Shown here: in pieces, positions 9,567 to 17,865 of the stretch
Numbering within the stretch: position 1 is the stretch's first letter
Layout of the letters: each line of letters starts with the position of its first letter
Assembly: GCA_039961715.1 (NCBI GenBank)
Contig: JABRVW010000042.1
Location: forward strand, 1-64,000
Length of the DNA stretch: 64,000 nucleotides
Source of the DNA: JACQPU01 sp039961715
GTDB lineage: Bacteria; Bacteroidota; Ignavibacteria; UBA10030
Direction of reading: 5' to 3'
Translations under genes and position numbers: made by a program
Notes under the pieces: generated by a model
What the model was told of the DNA's origin: nothing
Database searches by the model: none
The model's input: the letters and a program-made list of their open reading frames with translations, nothing else

Positions 9567-9611
9567 TCATCTGGGTTCCTTTCTGTTACAGTATCCGGCT
9601 CCGTCGGAAGG

Positions 9612-10181
9612 TCATTGATCAGCCAGGAGCCGTTCGATCGCGGAGGTCACCTCTGGATCCGTTGGCTTCGTGCGCGTCGGGATCATGCTGACCACGTTGC
9701 CTTTCCGGTCCACGAGGTACTTCTGAAAATTCCACTTGACTTCCCCCTTTGCGGGGGATTCCTTGGTCAGGTACGCATAGAGCGGATGCTGGTCCTCGCC
9801 CTTTACACTGATCTTCGAAAACATGTCAAAGGTAACATCGTAGTTCGTGGTGCAGAACTCCTTGATCTCTGCGTCTGTTCCGGGTTCCTGCCCCCCAAAG
9901 TTGTTGGCGGGGAAAGCAAGCACAGCCAATCCCTTATCCCTGTATTTTCGATGGATTGCTTCCAGATCCTTGTACTGCGGCGTGTAACCGCATTCGGATG
10001 CCACGTTGACGAGGAGCAGAACCTTTCCCCTGTAGTCGGCGAGGGACCGCATCTCCCCATCGATGGTCTTCATGGAAAACGTGTAAAGTCTGGGAACGGC
10101 GCTCACAGATTGATCCTGGGCGGAAAGAAGGGGAACTGTCATCACCGCAAGCACAAGGGCCGCGGCGTGGTTTCGAGCCAT
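9612..10181 (-). CDS. Exported glutathione peroxidase family protein
   Basis: 189 aa. An N-terminal signal peptide (ALVLAVMTVPLLSAQ, cleavage near residue 21) predicts a periplasmic enzyme, unlike the common cytoplasmic bacterial GPx. The active-site tetrad is complete: Cys64 in VASECGYT, Gln98 in NNFGGQEPG, and Trp150-Asn151 in VKWNFQKY. Cys110 (KEFCTTNY) matches the resolving Cys of thioredoxin-dependent GPx, so the reductant is more likely a thioredoxin-like protein than glutathione. It reduces peroxides or lipid hydroperoxides. A good ribosome site (AGGAG, 4 nt spacing) precedes the ATG. It follows the PspC gene by 18 nt and ends at a terminator. Confidence 0.93.
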   Translation of the reverse strand: MARNHAAALVLAVMTVPLLSAQDQSVSAVPRLYTFSMKTIDGEMRSLADYRGKVLLLVNVASECGYTPQYKDLEAIHRKYRDKGLAVLAFPANNFGGQEPGTDAEIKEFCTTNYDVTFDMFSKISVKGEDQHPLYAYLTKESPAKGEVKWNFQKYLVDRKGNVVSMIPTRTKPTDPEVTSAIERLLADQ

Positions 10182-10199
10182 GACACTCCTGGCAATGGG

Positions 10200-10400
10200 T
10201 CAGTGTTTGATCTCGCTGGCGGTGGGCACGATCCACCAGGCAACAAGATAACCGATGACGAACGGGATGATGCCGGTTGCAAACGTAACGACAACGGCGA
10301 TCAGCCGGACGATGGTGGAATCGACATCCAGGTACTCGCCGATCCCGCCGCACACGCCGGCAATCTTCCGGTCCGTTTCAGAACGAAAGAGTCGCTTCAT
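10200..10400 (-). CDS. PspC domain membrane protein
   Basis: 66 aa from the ATG at 10400; the frame is open 54 nt further but the extra residues are charged and unlike the family. MKRLFRSETDRKIAGVCGG is the PspC signature, followed by YLDVDSTIVRL and two hydrophobic segments ending in AWWIVP. PspC proteins sit in the inner membrane and take part in envelope-stress sensing. Its neighbour is a DUF4097-type secreted protein, a pairing common in bacteria, which supports an envelope-stress role. Confidence 0.9.
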   Translation of the reverse strand: MKRLFRSETDRKIAGVCGGIGEYLDVDSTIVRLIAVVVTFATGIIPFVIGYLVAWWIVPTASEIKH

Positions 10401-10491
10401 GGGTTCCCGGTTTGGGACGCTCGGCACAGGGCGTTCTTTGCGTTTTTCTCCCACTCCCGAATTACGTGAAAAACCGCGTCGAAATCAACCA

Positions 10492-11280
10492 TCATTTATT
10501 CAGCAGGCGGAAGGTTCCCTTGTCGGTGCGCAGGCGCAGGGTTGGCCCGCCTCCATTCACCTCGCCGGAGTATTCCGAGCGCTTGCGCGACCAGCGATTG
10601 GAGGTTGAAGTAAACGCGAAATCGGAATCAAAATCCCCCTTGCGGCCAAGATCCGCATCGAGCCTGAAACCCGCGGAGCCGGGCAGAATGACATCAATGT
10701 CTCCCTTGTAGGTTTCAAACGAGCTTGCCGCGTTCATCACCGCAAACTCCACACGGACATTCCCTTTGTAGGTCTCGAGGTCCATTCCGCCCCCCAGCCC
10801 CCGTGCCTCAACCGTGCCCTTGTATGTTTCCACTTCCGCCCCGGCTTTCAGGCCTTTGAGCGATATGTCAGACTTGTAATCCTTAATCCGAAGACGCGCA
10901 GTCGCAGGCATGCGGATGGTGTAGTGGACAAACGGGAGTGAGCCGGTGGACCCGTCAAAGATCCCCCAGAATCCACTGTTTCTCCGTCGAAGGCCGTCAT
11001 AATCGGTCTTGATCCGTACCTCATACGGCGAGTCCGAGACTCTGATCTCCGTATCACGCACATTCTCTTCCGAATAACGATCCCACTCATCGGCCTCGAT
11101 TCTGGCCACAATCTCCACTTCTTTTCTCTCCCAGACATCCACGGAGACCGAGCCTTTGTACGTGTCGACAAACACCCCGCCATCCTCGTTGATCGGAACC
11201 GTCTTGCGAATCTCGCGCGTATCCTGGGCGTGAACAACGGCTCCCGCAAGCAAAAGTCCAGTGAGTAGTTTGGTGATCAT
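10492..11280 (-). CDS. Secreted DUF4097-type repeat beta-protein
   Basis: 262 aa with a signal peptide (LLTGLLLAGAVVHAQ). The mature chain repeats the phrase TYKG with about 20-40 residue spacing (VDTYKGSVSVDV, VETYKGTVEARG, LETYKGNVRVEF, FETYKGDIDVIL). This pattern is typical of the right-handed beta-helix-like DUF4097/putative adhesin family. A strong ribosome site (AGGAGG, ~5 nt before ATG) fixes the start. Such proteins often lie next to PspC or anti-sigma genes; here PspC is 91 nt downstream. The precise function is unknown. Confidence 0.82.
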   Translation of the reverse strand: MITKLLTGLLLAGAVVHAQDTREIRKTVPINEDGGVFVDTYKGSVSVDVWERKEVEIVARIEADEWDRYSEENVRDTEIRVSDSPYEVRIKTDYDGLRRRNSGFWGIFDGSTGSLPFVHYTIRMPATARLRIKDYKSDISLKGLKAGAEVETYKGTVEARGLGGGMDLETYKGNVRVEFAVMNAASSFETYKGDIDVILPGSAGFRLDADLGRKGDFDSDFAFTSTSNRWSRKRSEYSGEVNGGGPTLRLRTDKGTFRLLNK

Positions 11281-11356
11281 TGGGTCCTCCTCAGTGCGTT
11301 TTCCCTTACGCTATACGAGGTTAGGACTTCTCTGGTTGCAAGAAAAGTTACCCGCT

Positions 11357-11779
11357 TCAGTCAGAAGGAGGACGTCTCAGGCGCTTCGTTTCAGAGCGTT
11401 TGCGCTTGGCATCCAGACGCTTTTGACGGGCTGCGGGAGGAATGCTCGAGGGTTTTCTTTTCTTTGCCGGCTGGAGGGCACTCCTAAGAAGCAGTGCCAG
11501 GCGGTCCAGGACAGCCTGCTTGTTCTTCCACTGACTTCTCGATTCCTGCGAGACGACACGGAGAACGCCATTCCGGTCGATGCGATTTCCGAGCTTTTCA
11601 AGGATGAGGGAACGCTGGCCATCCGTCAGACTTTGCGAGAGGACGATGTTGAAGCGTACCTCCACGCGCGTTTCGAGCTTGTTGACGTTCTGGCCTCCCG
11701 GTCCGCCACTGCGCGACGTGACGAATTCCAGCTCATTCAGAGGGATGGTCAGTCCGGGCCTGACGACCAGACTGTTCAT
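11357..11779 (-). CDS. arfB: Alternative ribosome-rescue factor ArfB (peptidyl-tRNA hydrolase)
   Basis: 140 aa from the ATG at 11779, the usual ArfB/YaeJ length. The frame is open upstream to 11962, but that part would overlap the DUF4249 gene and is not family-like. SRSGGPGGQNVNK (GGQ at residues 28-30) is the catalytic loop that hydrolyses peptidyl-tRNA in stalled ribosomes. The basic C-terminal tail (KRLDAKRKRSETKRLRR) is the part that enters the empty mRNA channel. The tail separates it from full-length RF1/RF2. It lies 86 nt after the DUF4249 gene. Confidence 0.95.
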   Translation of the reverse strand: MNSLVVRPGLTIPLNELEFVTSRSGGPGGQNVNKLETRVEVRFNIVLSQSLTDGQRSLILEKLGNRIDRNGVLRVVSQESRSQWKNKQAVLDRLALLLRSALQPAKKRKPSSIPPAARQKRLDAKRKRSETKRLRRPPSD

Positions 11780-11865
11780 GGGGACATTTTCCAATGTTGT
11801 GGAGACCAGAAGGTACGGATTTGGTGAGAAGAAAGGAAAGATTGGAGCACCGGGAGCAACGGGAA

Positions 11866-12735
11866 TCACGGGGAAGAGAGAGTTCCGCGGAAGTATTTCA
11901 CTTTTTTTACCGTCCTGGCGCGCCCGAAGAATATCCCCACCCCGTCGCCAATGACGTTCCATTCAGGGACAAGTATTTTGGTCGGAAGAAAAATATCATC
12001 CGGCTGTCGTTCCAGCCCTCCGCTTGCAAGATATTTGAAGAATGCCGGCTCATGGGCAACGAGGAGAAAATCGGTCGAATCCTCCACCAAAGTCCCCTTG
12101 AGGTACACAGAAAACGTGGTGGTGACCACGGTTTGCTCCGTAGCCAAAGCCTGGAAGAGATCCTGGCCAAGAGAGACATCGTCCCGGTATCGATAGAAAT
12201 CAGAAGATGAGGAGTATCCTATTGACGCACGAGCTTCAAAGAATGCTGAGATATGAACAATTCCGTTACCGTATTCCCCCGGTCCATCGACGCTCACCTG
12301 AATGCTGTCGATCACAGGCAGGGGTGGTATGGTCGCCTTTCCCGACGCGGTTAGTGTCTTCCAACGGACAACGATCTCATATTCCCGTTCAGATTCGATG
12401 ATGAGAGAATCTGCCGCATACAATCCCACCTGATATCCCACCGGGAAGAACGATGAATCCAGCACGGGCCCCCGGTATCTGAGAGGATGAAGGTCATTTC
12501 CACGCCTGATGTACGCCACCGCGTCTGTGATGGCCGCCTTTTCCTGACTATAGGATTCACTGATAGGCAACGTCCTGCCGATGTAGATGTCGTCAACGGG
12601 TTTTCCCGGCTCGAGAATCCCCCGGATTACCAATCGCTCCTCGAATGGCAGATCCACCGGATCGACGGCTTTGAAACATCCGGCAGAAACAGCGAGGAAA
12701 ATGCAAACTATGACGCAACCATGGGATCGTTTCAT
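11866..12735 (-). CDS. DUF4249 lipoprotein, partner of TonB receptor 2
   Basis: 289 aa with a lipobox (FLAVSAGC, Cys ~20). The body (LVIRGILEPGKPVDDIYIGRT, ITDAVAYIRRG, KATIPPLPVIDSIQVSV) follows the DUF4249 pattern seen in the first module but is clearly diverged in sequence. It begins only 5 nt after the stop of TonB receptor 2. Probably an outer-membrane-associated ligand-binding or gating partner; the substrate is unknown. Confidence 0.85.
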   Translation of the reverse strand: MKRSHGCVIVCIFLAVSAGCFKAVDPVDLPFEERLVIRGILEPGKPVDDIYIGRTLPISESYSQEKAAITDAVAYIRRGNDLHPLRYRGPVLDSSFFPVGYQVGLYAADSLIIESEREYEIVVRWKTLTASGKATIPPLPVIDSIQVSVDGPGEYGNGIVHISAFFEARASIGYSSSSDFYRYRDDVSLGQDLFQALATEQTVVTTTFSVYLKGTLVEDSTDFLLVAHEPAFFKYLASGGLERQPDDIFLPTKILVPEWNVIGDGVGIFFGRARTVKKVKYFRGTLSSP

Positions 12736-12740
12736 GGCTG

Positions 12741-15068
12741 CTAGAACCTCACGCTCAAACCGAAGGTAGGGAGGAAGGGGAACAGGGTGAATTCCTGGAC
12801 TCTGGGTTCCCAGGTCACCTCGCCCGTCCCGGTGTCATAACTGCTTCTGAATTCGATGATCTGTGTGAAGGGGTTGGGGCTTGCGTAAGCGTTGTAGATG
12901 TTGATCGAGAACTCGGCGGGTAAGCCGAACAGGGAGAACTTCCGGATGAAGGTAAGGTCGAGTTTGTGGAATGCAGACAACCTGTAGTTATTGCGTTCGT
13001 TATAGAGCAGTTGTGGTCGACTCCCCCGACCCCAGCCAAACTGGCCTGAGGGAACAGTGTAGGGTTGTCCCGACGCAAAGATCCAGGTCGCTCCGAATTC
13101 CCATCCTTTGCTCAGCCGGTATGTGAGGGCGGTTGCGAAATCGTGAAGACGATCATGACGAGGTGGAAACGCCCTCCCGCTGTTCACGCCAGGGAAACGG
13201 CGTGAAGTCTTCGAAAGAGTATATCCAATCCATCCGGTGAGCGATCCCGTCTGTTTTTCGAGGTATAATTCCAAACCAAAGGACTCCCCCCTGCCTTTGG
13301 CGAGCAATGACTCAAATTCCAAGATGTCGCTAACTTCCACGCCATTTTTGAACTCGTAGATGTTGTGTATTCTCCGGTAATAGGCTTCTGCGCGGAAGAC
13401 ATAATCCCGCTCCCAAGGCCTCCCTTCGATCCCAATGACAACATTATCCGACCTCCCCGGTCTTACCACCGATGTGGCGGGAAACCAAATATCCGAGGGA
13501 AGCGGGACCTCAAACTTGCTGACCTGCTGGAGAAACTGGTAAGCCCTGGAATACCCGGCATTGACCTTAAAATCCTTCGTAACGGCGTATGATGCCAGGA
13601 TCCTTGGCTCGCCGCGCAGAAATCCTCCGTTTTGAAAGGAAGCAAACCGCACACCGACATTCGCGGAGAGCCGTTCCGAGATCGCCCATTCGTCTAGAAC
13701 AAATCCTGCGACCTCCCTTGGCCGAAACGTCCTCACCGGAGGTTCATGGTTACCACGCGGCCCCTCCAGGAAATCAACATAGGAAGCTTCTATGGAATGA
13801 AAGGTCATCTCAACCCCTCCTTTCATCCGGTGATCTGCGTCGGGGATGTACTCGGCATCGCACCGCAGTATGAAATCACTCAGGACGGATGTTGATTTGA
13901 ACCCTCTCAGAGGATGGCCATCCGACAAGTCCATAAGAAACCGATACCTCGAATGGGTGATTGAAGTGTTGAGAAATAGCGCAGGCGACGCGATGTGGGT
14001 CCAACGCACGGTTCCTCCGGAATTTCCCCAGAATATCTCGAAATTACGGAACGAATCAGACGGTTCGCCGAGGACATCCCTCCCGAAATATCCGCTTACC
14101 GTGATCGTGTTCGACGGGGAAATTCGATGCTGGACTTTGAGGTTCAGATCATAGAAATAGTACGTGGGCACATCGGCGGGATTGAAAAAGAGCGACAGGA
14201 CGAGGTCGAGGTAGACTCTTCTGCCCGCGAGCATGAAGCGACCGTCCTCCCCGAGGGGGCCTTCGAGGAACAACCGGGAATTAATCAAGCTGATGCCGGC
14301 TCCACCCCCGATCTTCTCCTGAGAACCGTCCTTGGAAGTCAAATCGACAACCCCGGACATCCTTCCGCCGTAATCGGCGGGAACGACGGCTTTCATCACC
14401 CTGACATCTTTCAGCGATTCTCCATGAAACGCGCTCATGAACCCGCCCAAATGAAACGGATTGTGAATTGCCACGCCGTCGAGCAGTGTGAGATTCTGGT
14501 CAGGCGATCCCCCGCGGATGTAGAGTCCGCTTGAAACTTCAGAGACCGTTTTCACTCCGGGAAGAAGTTGAATTGACCGGAAGACGTCGGGTTCACCGCC
14601 AAGGGCCGGCATTTGTCTGATAAACTCGGGACGGAGGGTTAATCGGCTGATGGAACGTGTCGGCAAGGGATCGACGGCCGACTGCACGACAATCTCCTGG
14701 AGTCGTATGTCGATTTGCCTGAGCTCGATATCAACTCTCGCCATTCGTGCCGATGAACCCAGCCGGAGCGTGTCGTAAGCGGTTTCATAGCCGACACCCG
14801 AGGTGCGAAGGACATAGACACCCGGAGTGAGACCTGTCAGCGAGTAGACGCCCCAGCGGTTGGTTGCGGTGCCCCGTTCAAACGCGCCGGAGACGGAATC
14901 CCTGTAGGCCAGCACGTGAAAACCGGCCAGGGCCTCACCGCTTCCTGCCTCCACAACTTCTCCTGTCACAGTGATTGTAGAAGGCTGGGAAAAGGCAGGA
15001 ATCCAGAAGAGAACAGCCGCACAACCAAACGCGGCCAGGACGGCAGAAGGATTGTGTAAAACCCTCAT
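12741..15068 (-). CDS. TonB-dependent receptor 2 with carboxypeptidase-regulatory-like domain
   Basis: 775 aa. A signal peptide of ~27 residues ends at FSQP. Residues ~32-115 are the CarboxypepD_reg-like domain (GEVVEAGSGEALAGFHVLAY, GVYSLTGLTPGVYVL). The plug (~130-240) has DVFRSIQLLPGVKTV, LYIRGGSPDQNLTLLDG and VPADYGGRMSGVVD. The barrel ends with LSVRF, a typical aromatic C-terminus for Bam recognition. It has the same architecture as receptor 1 but is not a recent copy. It is followed at once by its DUF4249 gene, so this is a second two-gene uptake module. Confidence 0.91.
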   Translation of the reverse strand: MRVLHNPSAVLAAFGCAAVLFWIPAFSQPSTITVTGEVVEAGSGEALAGFHVLAYRDSVSGAFERGTATNRWGVYSLTGLTPGVYVLRTSGVGYETAYDTLRLGSSARMARVDIELRQIDIRLQEIVVQSAVDPLPTRSISRLTLRPEFIRQMPALGGEPDVFRSIQLLPGVKTVSEVSSGLYIRGGSPDQNLTLLDGVAIHNPFHLGGFMSAFHGESLKDVRVMKAVVPADYGGRMSGVVDLTSKDGSQEKIGGGAGISLINSRLFLEGPLGEDGRFMLAGRRVYLDLVLSLFFNPADVPTYYFYDLNLKVQHRISPSNTITVSGYFGRDVLGEPSDSFRNFEIFWGNSGGTVRWTHIASPALFLNTSITHSRYRFLMDLSDGHPLRGFKSTSVLSDFILRCDAEYIPDADHRMKGGVEMTFHSIEASYVDFLEGPRGNHEPPVRTFRPREVAGFVLDEWAISERLSANVGVRFASFQNGGFLRGEPRILASYAVTKDFKVNAGYSRAYQFLQQVSKFEVPLPSDIWFPATSVVRPGRSDNVVIGIEGRPWERDYVFRAEAYYRRIHNIYEFKNGVEVSDILEFESLLAKGRGESFGLELYLEKQTGSLTGWIGYTLSKTSRRFPGVNSGRAFPPRHDRLHDFATALTYRLSKGWEFGATWIFASGQPYTVPSGQFGWGRGSRPQLLYNERNNYRLSAFHKLDLTFIRKFSLFGLPAEFSINIYNAYASPNPFTQIIEFRSSYDTGTGEVTWEPRVQEFTLFPFLPTFGLSVRF

Positions 15069-15117
15069 TGAACCCCCGGGGAGATGCGTGTTTTACCTGT
15101 GAAACGCCTTGGCGAAA

Positions 15118-15146
15118 AGACTAAGGATTTTTCCTGTCCTTGTCAA
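15118..15146 (-). promoter_or_regulatory. Candidate promoter for TonB receptor 2 / DUF4249
   Basis: On the minus strand TTGACA (15146-15141), 17 nt, then TAGTCT (15123-15118), about 50 nt before the receptor ATG. The -10 region continues as TAGTCTTTT, which also partly fits the Bacteroidota TAnnTTTG form. It lies in the 88-nt gap after the DUF885 gene stop. Confidence 0.5.
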
Positions 15147-15156
15147 GCACGTTGGA

Positions 15157-16854
15157 TTATTGGCCTCTTGGGAAGCGTGACAAGACGATGCGGCTCAGGA
15201 GCGCCGGCGGCAGGGAGCCAGTGGTCAGAAGTGCTTCGGCAAATGCGCGGTCGCTGAAATTCGCTCCAAGGGCGTTCTTAAGCCGCTCGCGCAGGCGCTC
15301 AATCTCCAGCCAACCCACGATGTAACTTGGCGCCTGGGTGGGCCAGGTGGTGTAGCGGTTGACCTCTGCTTCAGCGGCAGAGCGTTCGAGGCCGACCTCG
15401 TCGATGAAGAAACGAACGGCGTCGTCGTACGACATGGCTCCGGTGTGAAGGGAAGGATCGATAATAACGCGCGCTGTGCGCCACAGGCGCATCTGCAGCC
15501 AGGCCAGACTATCATCCGCATTCTCATAGAATCCTTCGCGGGCCATCCACGCCTCACAGTACAGCGCCCATCCCTCCCCGAAATACGAGCTTCCGAATCG
15601 TGACCGGACTCTGCTGGGATTTCTTCTGGCATACAACGACTGCAAATGATGGCCGGGATAACCCTCATGCAGCGCAATCACGGTAATCCATCCGTCATTC
15701 TGTGCGCGCAGTTTCTGTTCAATCTCTGCAGGACTCATCCCCGGAACAACGTCGGTCACAAAGAACCGCCCCTGCGGCACGCTGTCGCGCACTTCAATCC
15801 CTCCATATCCTCCCCAGGCATAGGTTTCACGCAGCGGCGGCGGCGTAGGCACAAACAGAAGCGTCTCCGGCTCCGGGATTGCCATCATCCTTTTGCTGAC
15901 GATCAACGCCCTCGCACGGTCTGATTCCCTCCGATAGGCCTCGGTGATCCGTCCAGCGGCGGGATGTCGATCCTTCATTTCTTCGGCAAGCTGTTTCCAC
16001 GATTTGGCCGGATTGACACGTCGCGCCAGATCCTCCAGCGCAAGTTTTGTTTCGCGATGAACGCGCCATCCCTCGGCAATCAATTCTTGCGCGGTGTACG
16101 GAAGGAAATGCGCTTCCTTAAGAAGCCAGGAGTAGTGTTCTTCTCCGACCATCCACCCGTTTTCCGACGACCGGGGCAATGCCCCAAGAAAGGCGATATA
16201 CTCGTTGAGGGACCAGGCAAGCCTGTCCGCGGCGTCCAGAAGCGGCGTCTTGAGCGAATCGGGCGCGGATTCCGTCACCCTGTCAGCGAATTCGCCGCAG
16301 AGGAACTCCATGTATCGTTCCGCTGTGGCCGACGCCAGCCGCACCCAGAGGGGAGGCGGGTCGAGGAGTTGCTCAATACCCAGATTCACGGCCGACGGCC
16401 CTTTGCGAAGCGTCGAAAGCATGTCAGACCATTCCGACGGGGCGGGTTCGCGACCGCCCGCGATCTGCCAGTATAATCCTCCGATCGTCAGATAGCGGCC
16501 CGGAACCCGCTGATGCTCCCGCAGTACAGTATCTCTGATGGCGCGTTGAAGTGATGCTTCGAGCAAAAGCCAGTCGATGCGTCTGTCAATATCGAGGAAC
16601 GATGTGTCGATGGACCGAAGATCGGTGAGAGCTTTTGCGGCCCCGGCTACACGAACAGAATCCGCGCTCCGATGCAGGCGAGGAAACGGGCTGGCAGAGT
16701 CTTCCTCGACGGTGAGCCTGTACGATCCATTGAAGTACGAATTGACAAAACGGTCGAACCGGTTGGCGGGGGCATCGTCACGGGTGGCCATCGGCGTGCA
16801 GGCGTGTGCCAGGAGGGCAAGGAACAAGGCGGGAGCGATTGTTAGGCGCGTCAT
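15157..16854 (-). CDS. DUF885 family zinc-metallopeptidase-like lipoprotein
   Basis: 565 aa. The N-terminus (APALFLALLAHAC, Cys ~19) looks like a lipoprotein signal. The C-terminal half carries LHEGYPGHHLQ, the DUF885 form of a zinc-peptidase HExxH-like site, and FGEGWALYCEAWM, the usual second signature. DUF885 proteins are exported peptidase-like enzymes, generally of unproven substrate. The ATG abuts the stop of the M29 aminopeptidase gene with no gap, and peptide/proline uptake genes lie upstream in the same direction. A role in degrading peptides outside the cytoplasm is a fair inference. Confidence 0.86.
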   Translation of the reverse strand: MTRLTIAPALFLALLAHACTPMATRDDAPANRFDRFVNSYFNGSYRLTVEEDSASPFPRLHRSADSVRVAGAAKALTDLRSIDTSFLDIDRRIDWLLLEASLQRAIRDTVLREHQRVPGRYLTIGGLYWQIAGGREPAPSEWSDMLSTLRKGPSAVNLGIEQLLDPPPLWVRLASATAERYMEFLCGEFADRVTESAPDSLKTPLLDAADRLAWSLNEYIAFLGALPRSSENGWMVGEEHYSWLLKEAHFLPYTAQELIAEGWRVHRETKLALEDLARRVNPAKSWKQLAEEMKDRHPAAGRITEAYRRESDRARALIVSKRMMAIPEPETLLFVPTPPPLRETYAWGGYGGIEVRDSVPQGRFFVTDVVPGMSPAEIEQKLRAQNDGWITVIALHEGYPGHHLQSLYARRNPSRVRSRFGSSYFGEGWALYCEAWMAREGFYENADDSLAWLQMRLWRTARVIIDPSLHTGAMSYDDAVRFFIDEVGLERSAAEAEVNRYTTWPTQAPSYIVGWLEIERLRERLKNALGANFSDRAFAEALLTTGSLPPALLSRIVLSRFPRGQ

Positions 16855-17814
16855 TCAGACAAGCAGTTTGCCATCTTTCATGATCATCCTGTCGTCGAAC
16901 CACACGCTGGGTGACGTGATGAGTCCGTCCAGATGCGATTCGACCTTGACGGAACCGCCCATGGTAACGTTGTCGCCGAAGGCAACATGGACGGTGCCGA
17001 GAACCTTTTCGTCTTCGAGGATCACGCCTGTGATCTTCGCGCGCTCATTGGTTCCGATTCCAAATTCGGCAAGATTGCGTGAGAGGGGTCCGTGGATTGC
17101 CAGCAGGTCGATGAGGCGCTTTGCGTCCGCCCCGCCAGTGATCTCGCGTGCGTAGCCATTCCGCACCATGATGTGCAGAGGCTCCACGAGAATCCCGATC
17201 CCTGCCATCGATCCGTCGATGACCACAAGGCCGTTGGACTGTTCCTCCAGCGGCGCCACAAATGCCTCGCCTGTCGGCAGATTTCCTCCCTGTCCTTTGT
17301 GCCGGAACAGTCCGTGGCTGCGGATGGCTTTGCGGCCCTCGATGGGCATGACGAGGTCGGTGCCCAGGGGAGAGGTGATACGAACTTTCTTGGTCTTCTC
17401 CAGCAGGTCACCAAGCTTGTTTGTCAGCTCACCGATCTTTTCGTAGTCTGCATTCATGCAACGCACCATCATGTCCTCGGTCACTCCCGGAAGCGTCGCC
17501 ACCCGGACCCCCTTCGCCTGCGCGTTGCGTTTGGCGGTCGTATGGGTCATGGACTTGCTGGTCGGACACAGGACCACGTCCATGGTCATCATCAGCTCGG
17601 CCACTTCACGTGGCGGCTCTTCGCCGTGTGTCCTCCGCGGCGTAATCTCAATCAGAAATGCCTCCTTTGCGATCTCCCGTGCCACATGGAAGATCGCCTG
17701 TCCGATGATCCGGCATGGCTCATCGGTGATCACCGCAACGCGTTCGTCAGGATGCAGACCGAGGCAATCGACAAGGGCGATGCGGGAAGCGGAGAGGAGT
17801 TCGGGAGAAAACAT
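16855..17814 (-). CDS. M29-family aminopeptidase
   Basis: 319 aa. The metal-ligand segments of the M29 (AmpS/AmpT) family are present in order in the C-terminal half: TGEAFVAPLE (Glu), NLAEFGIGTNERAK (Glu), LGTVHVAFGDN (His) and ESHLDGLITSP (His and Asp). The chain is ~80 residues shorter than classical AmpS (~410 aa), matching the shorter 'leucyl aminopeptidase-like' branch that also includes 2,5-dihydroxypyridine dioxygenase-like proteins. Given the peptide transporter and proline dehydrogenase nearby, peptidase activity is favoured over a dioxygenase. There is no signal peptide, so it is cytoplasmic. Confidence 0.85.
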   Translation of the reverse strand: MFSPELLSASRIALVDCLGLHPDERVAVITDEPCRIIGQAIFHVAREIAKEAFLIEITPRRTHGEEPPREVAELMMTMDVVLCPTSKSMTHTTAKRNAQAKGVRVATLPGVTEDMMVRCMNADYEKIGELTNKLGDLLEKTKKVRITSPLGTDLVMPIEGRKAIRSHGLFRHKGQGGNLPTGEAFVAPLEEQSNGLVVIDGSMAGIGILVEPLHIMVRNGYAREITGGADAKRLIDLLAIHGPLSRNLAEFGIGTNERAKITGVILEDEKVLGTVHVAFGDNVTMGGSVKVESHLDGLITSPSVWFDDRMIMKDGKLLV

Positions 17815-17830
17815 GAAAAAGTCCCGCTAT

Positions 17831-17865
17831 CAATCGAACATGGACAATCGACAACCGACAATTAT
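17831..17865. repeat. Heptamer array between M29 and MFS genes
   Basis: Five consecutive 7-nt units related to CAATCGA (CAATCGA, ACATGGA, CAATCGA, CAACCGA, CAATTAT) fill the 47-nt spacer and run into the MFS stop codon. The period is exact; the unit differs from that of the other arrays in the window. Confidence 0.6.
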
